64,000 nt of DNA from Mangifera indica (lineage: Eukaryota > Streptophyta > Magnoliopsida > Sapindales > Anacardiaceae): assembly GCF_011075055.1 (NCBI RefSeq), contig NC_058149.1, positions 10,856,449 through 10,920,448 on the forward strand, read 5' to 3'. The first letter of the stretch is position 1; every line of letters begins with the position of its first letter. The position numbers were made by a program, and so were the translations under genes. Shown here in pieces: positions 61,204 through 64,000 of the stretch. The notes under the pieces are model-generated. The model saw only the letters and a program-made list of their open reading frames with translations, searched no databases and had not been told where the DNA came from.

Positions 61204-64000
61204 CTAGTTCTGGGATTCAGCTGCCTCCCTTTTCTCTATCAGTTTGATAAAATTGCGAACAATTGTCTTGCCTTCTGTGGTTATAATGCTTTCAGGATGA
61301 AACTGAACCCCCTGCAAAATTTGTGCAACTTAAGTTCATACCGAGAAAAATGTAACAGGCAAAAATAATATTTGCATGCGAAAAATAATTTATAAGAATG
61401 TTTTGAGAATATCTTTTGGCATGGTACAACGATACATGCCATATCAGAGTAAATGTCATCGGTAAGACAAATACCATTTTGTCAAAGCAAAAAGTAAACT
61501 TCTCTTACTGTAATTTTTCATTTCTCTTAATTAGCAAATGAAAGCTAGTGGGACAATTGGCTTTGATAACAATTCAACAAAAATACATCTCTATGTTGTA
61601 TTATATACAGTCTTCAATTTGCAATAAAATTTGCTACCAATGTACATGTTAATAATCCCTATTTTAAACTAAGGAGAACGATGGTTTCGAACAAATCACT
61701 TCTTTTATTAGTCACCCTTGTATAAATTTTGGTTGAAGTTCGTTCACGTGGACCAACTCTTAATAAGTTCACTTCCCATCTCATAGTGGAAGATATACAT
61801 GATGACATAGTTTGATAGATCTCATTATTCCTACCAAAAACTTATACCAAACAAATATAGACCAGAAAATAGGTACAAACATGAGTAGACTTGGGGAAGG
61901 AATAATCATCATATTCAAGCTATAAGATTTCCAGCATACTAACAGAATCATTATTTTCATTGTTATTTATTCATTGAAGCAAAGACATCGTTCCCCAAAA
62001 CCAGAAACTTCTTTTCATCTCTTCCAGTTGGACAAAAAAAAATTTATAATAGAGAAAGCAGAAAAGTCTCTTACCTGAAGATGCTTATATTCTTTGTGAC
62101 GAGCAGCCATTATTAGGCCATCTTCCGTCCATGCTGTAACCTCAAGCACACTAGGAAAACTTTCTTTTTCAATCACAAGGCTGTGATATCTACCTGCTGT
62201 GAAAGGACTGGAGAGGTACACAGGAGTAAATAACAAAATTATCTACAGTTGTTATAATAAGAATGAAAAAGTTAAATTAAACAGAAAATAGGCTACATAA
62301 TGGTATAATATCGCTTTGCCAATACATTTCCTTTTTTTTTTTTTTTTAAAGAGCTTATTTATATGGTGAAAAAACAAGAAGATACAAAAATATAGGTAAA
62401 ACATTGTCTATTAAAAACTCAATTACGCTATCTATACTTTGGTCAAACAAGCTAAGCCATTTTTATAGGCCAGACTATACAGAAACTGATACATAAACCT
62501 GGATCTATTGTCAAGTTTCATCTGGCCTTGACCTCAGAGATATCTATTTTAAATGACCAGGTTTTACTGGACCCAGTGTCTCAGGCATATATCTATGCTT
62601 GCATCTTCAGTTTTGAATCAAAATTATTATCTTCAATAAAAAATTTCCCACAATAAGAAAATTTGAATTTACAATAAGAGGAACAAGAAATTTGAATTAA
62701 GCAAATGAAGTACCATATCATGTCTCATAGAATGTATGCAAACAAGAACTGAAGATGCCACTGTTATTAAAAGCCTGACTATCTAAGACCTAATGATCTG
62801 AGCACATCTGAGGAAAATTTATTTTATAATTTTTTAATCCCAACGCTATTTCCTGCCATGTAATTATTGATTAAAAAATAAATGTATATGGTAATTAGAT
62901 CTCTGATTTTTCAATCAACTGTTGAGAAAAGTCTCCTGATTATTCCCTAGTACTGCATATTGTTGTCAGTACAACTAATGCAATATTATCTCATTAAATT
63001 AGAGCTTAGAAACCTGAGCTCTATCATAAGGACAGATCATATGGCAATAAAGTCCAAGTCATATCATCATATTAGATCTAGCAAAGACAGAGCTATAAGC
63101 TATTGATCACCAAACCATCAATAATAGAGGAGTGACACAAGTTGCTGCCATTACCTGCAATGCTACACTGAACATAGAACGTTGCACTCAATAAGCATGT
63201 TACTAAAAGATAGAGATAATATATTCCCAAGTAAATTAAAGGTTTTTATTTCCTGGAAAGGAAAAGAACATTTACAACACAAAAATAAAATGACCTTCTT
63301 TGCTAAATGGCAACCAAGTGCCAAATCTAAGAACCTATTAAACATACTATGGGCCTAGTTTAAAAAGTTCCATGCTAGACTGAGTACAAATACTGATATT
63401 TTCAAACAAGCGCAACTTGTTTATGCCCCTACAAGACTCCTAACCATGGAAAAGATCCTAAATATGAAATTCTAGATATATCTTCTCCAAAGAACAGAAG
63501 AAGAGGGAGGGGATGGTGGTGATTTGTGGGAGGGGGAGAGAGCAACACTGAAAAAGTGGCAAAAAATGAAGGCAATGAACCATGGGCTAGCCAGTTAGCC
63601 TAGTCACGTTATCCACTGCAAAAACAATCTGATACTTAGCAAAAAAGAGACACTCAACACATTTATCATGGAAATCATTGTATGTTGCAGAATGAAATGC
63701 TCACATACTTTGATAATCCAGAGAACAAACCATCCTCCCCCTTCTCATCATAATATACAAGAGAACTTTTCCCATGCATGACGCCAAGAGGAGATCGCAC
63801 AATCTTACCTGGAACATATCCAAACCAAAAGATATGAAAACAGCAAGCATCTTAGCAGCAACAATAAATTGCTCAATCTATTCTTCCATTTCGTATAGAA
63901 AGGTGCATACATGCAGACATATAATAGAACATCAAGTGAAAATATATGTAACATGAAACAAGTTTTAAGAGATTGAAGACATCCACAAGACTTACCTCCA
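61204..64000 (-). CDS. ASB1: Anthranilate synthase beta subunit, glutamine amidotransferase (3' part; continues beyond right edge)
   Basis: TrpG-type class-I glutamine amidotransferase that supplies ammonia to the alpha subunit for anthranilate synthesis, the first step of plastid tryptophan biosynthesis. Exons (-): 63996 to beyond 64000 (only 5 bases, TGGAG), 63709-63808, 62075-62207 and 61204-61311. The phases agree (GGA G|GT AAG; TCA AA|T CCT; CAG|GGG). Visible protein: [61 protein letters not shown], then [20 protein letters not shown] with the catalytic His and Glu of the Cys-His-Glu triad. It ends KREAAESQN. The catalytic Cys, the transit peptide and the first exons are outside the window. 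Intron 63708-62208 is 1.5 kb and holds nothing recognisable. Confidence 0.93.

Noticed and set aside
1..64000. CRISPR arrays, operons, prophage or other prokaryotic systems
   Set aside because: The window is spliced plant nuclear DNA; none of the repeats has the regular spacer structure of a CRISPR array.

Overview
This is a stretch of AT-rich nuclear DNA from a flowering plant, almost certainly a eudicot. The genes carry GT-AG introns, with one likely GC-AG exception. Long gene-free stretches are full of short AT-rich dispersed repeats and TA/GA microsatellites, and the gene families are plant ones (GH35 beta-galactosidase, LLM-type GATA factor, ACC oxidase, plant tetraspanin, atypical chloroplast thioredoxin). 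Exon models were built by hand from splice signals, frame continuity and remembered protein families; no alignment or expression data were available.

Layout. 1-1542 (-): first six exons of a GH35 beta-galactosidase that runs off the left edge. About 1.6-14.6 kb: gene-free and repeat-rich. 14627-15674 (+): a GNC/CGA1-type GATA factor. 15.7-20 kb: gene-free. 20063-22279 (+): a 187-aa membrane-anchored coiled-coil protein with an internal coding minisatellite. 22.7-25.95 kb (+): a decaying C2-domain-like gene. 26651-30312 (+) and 31032-34445 (-): tail-to-tail pair of a GRWD1/HTD1 WD40 protein and the TREX-2/PCI protein EER5 (THP1). 34.4-38.5 kb: gene-free, with transposon remnants and tandem repeats. 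38474-41756 (+): an ACHT-type chloroplast thioredoxin whose last exon and 3' flank are duplicated at 44927-45602. 42578-44491 (+): a small 98-aa conserved protein. 45905-49072 (+): a SAM methyltransferase with plastid and Tat-like targeting. 51129-52730 (-): a TET2-type tetraspanin. 55156-56662 (+): a FANCE pseudogene. 57252-57542: a complete hAT-type MITE with 8-bp target-site duplications. 58222-59332 (-): an ACC oxidase. 61204-64000 (-): the last four exons of the anthranilate synthase beta subunit, running off the right edge.

The genes are independent housekeeping or signalling loci, not a cluster. Their order is informative. From memory, beta-galactosidase / GATA22 / ACHT1 are neighbours on Arabidopsis chromosome 4 (At4g26140-26160), and HTD1 / EER5 / TET2 / ACO1 lie together on chromosome 2 (At2g19540-19590). 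Here both sets are in one window, consistent with an ancestral gene order later split by duplication and gene loss in the Arabidopsis lineage. I saw no undescribed multi-gene system. The most notable items are the two pseudogenes, the duplicated terminal exon, the in-frame minisatellite, the hAT MITE and the probable GC-AG intron.
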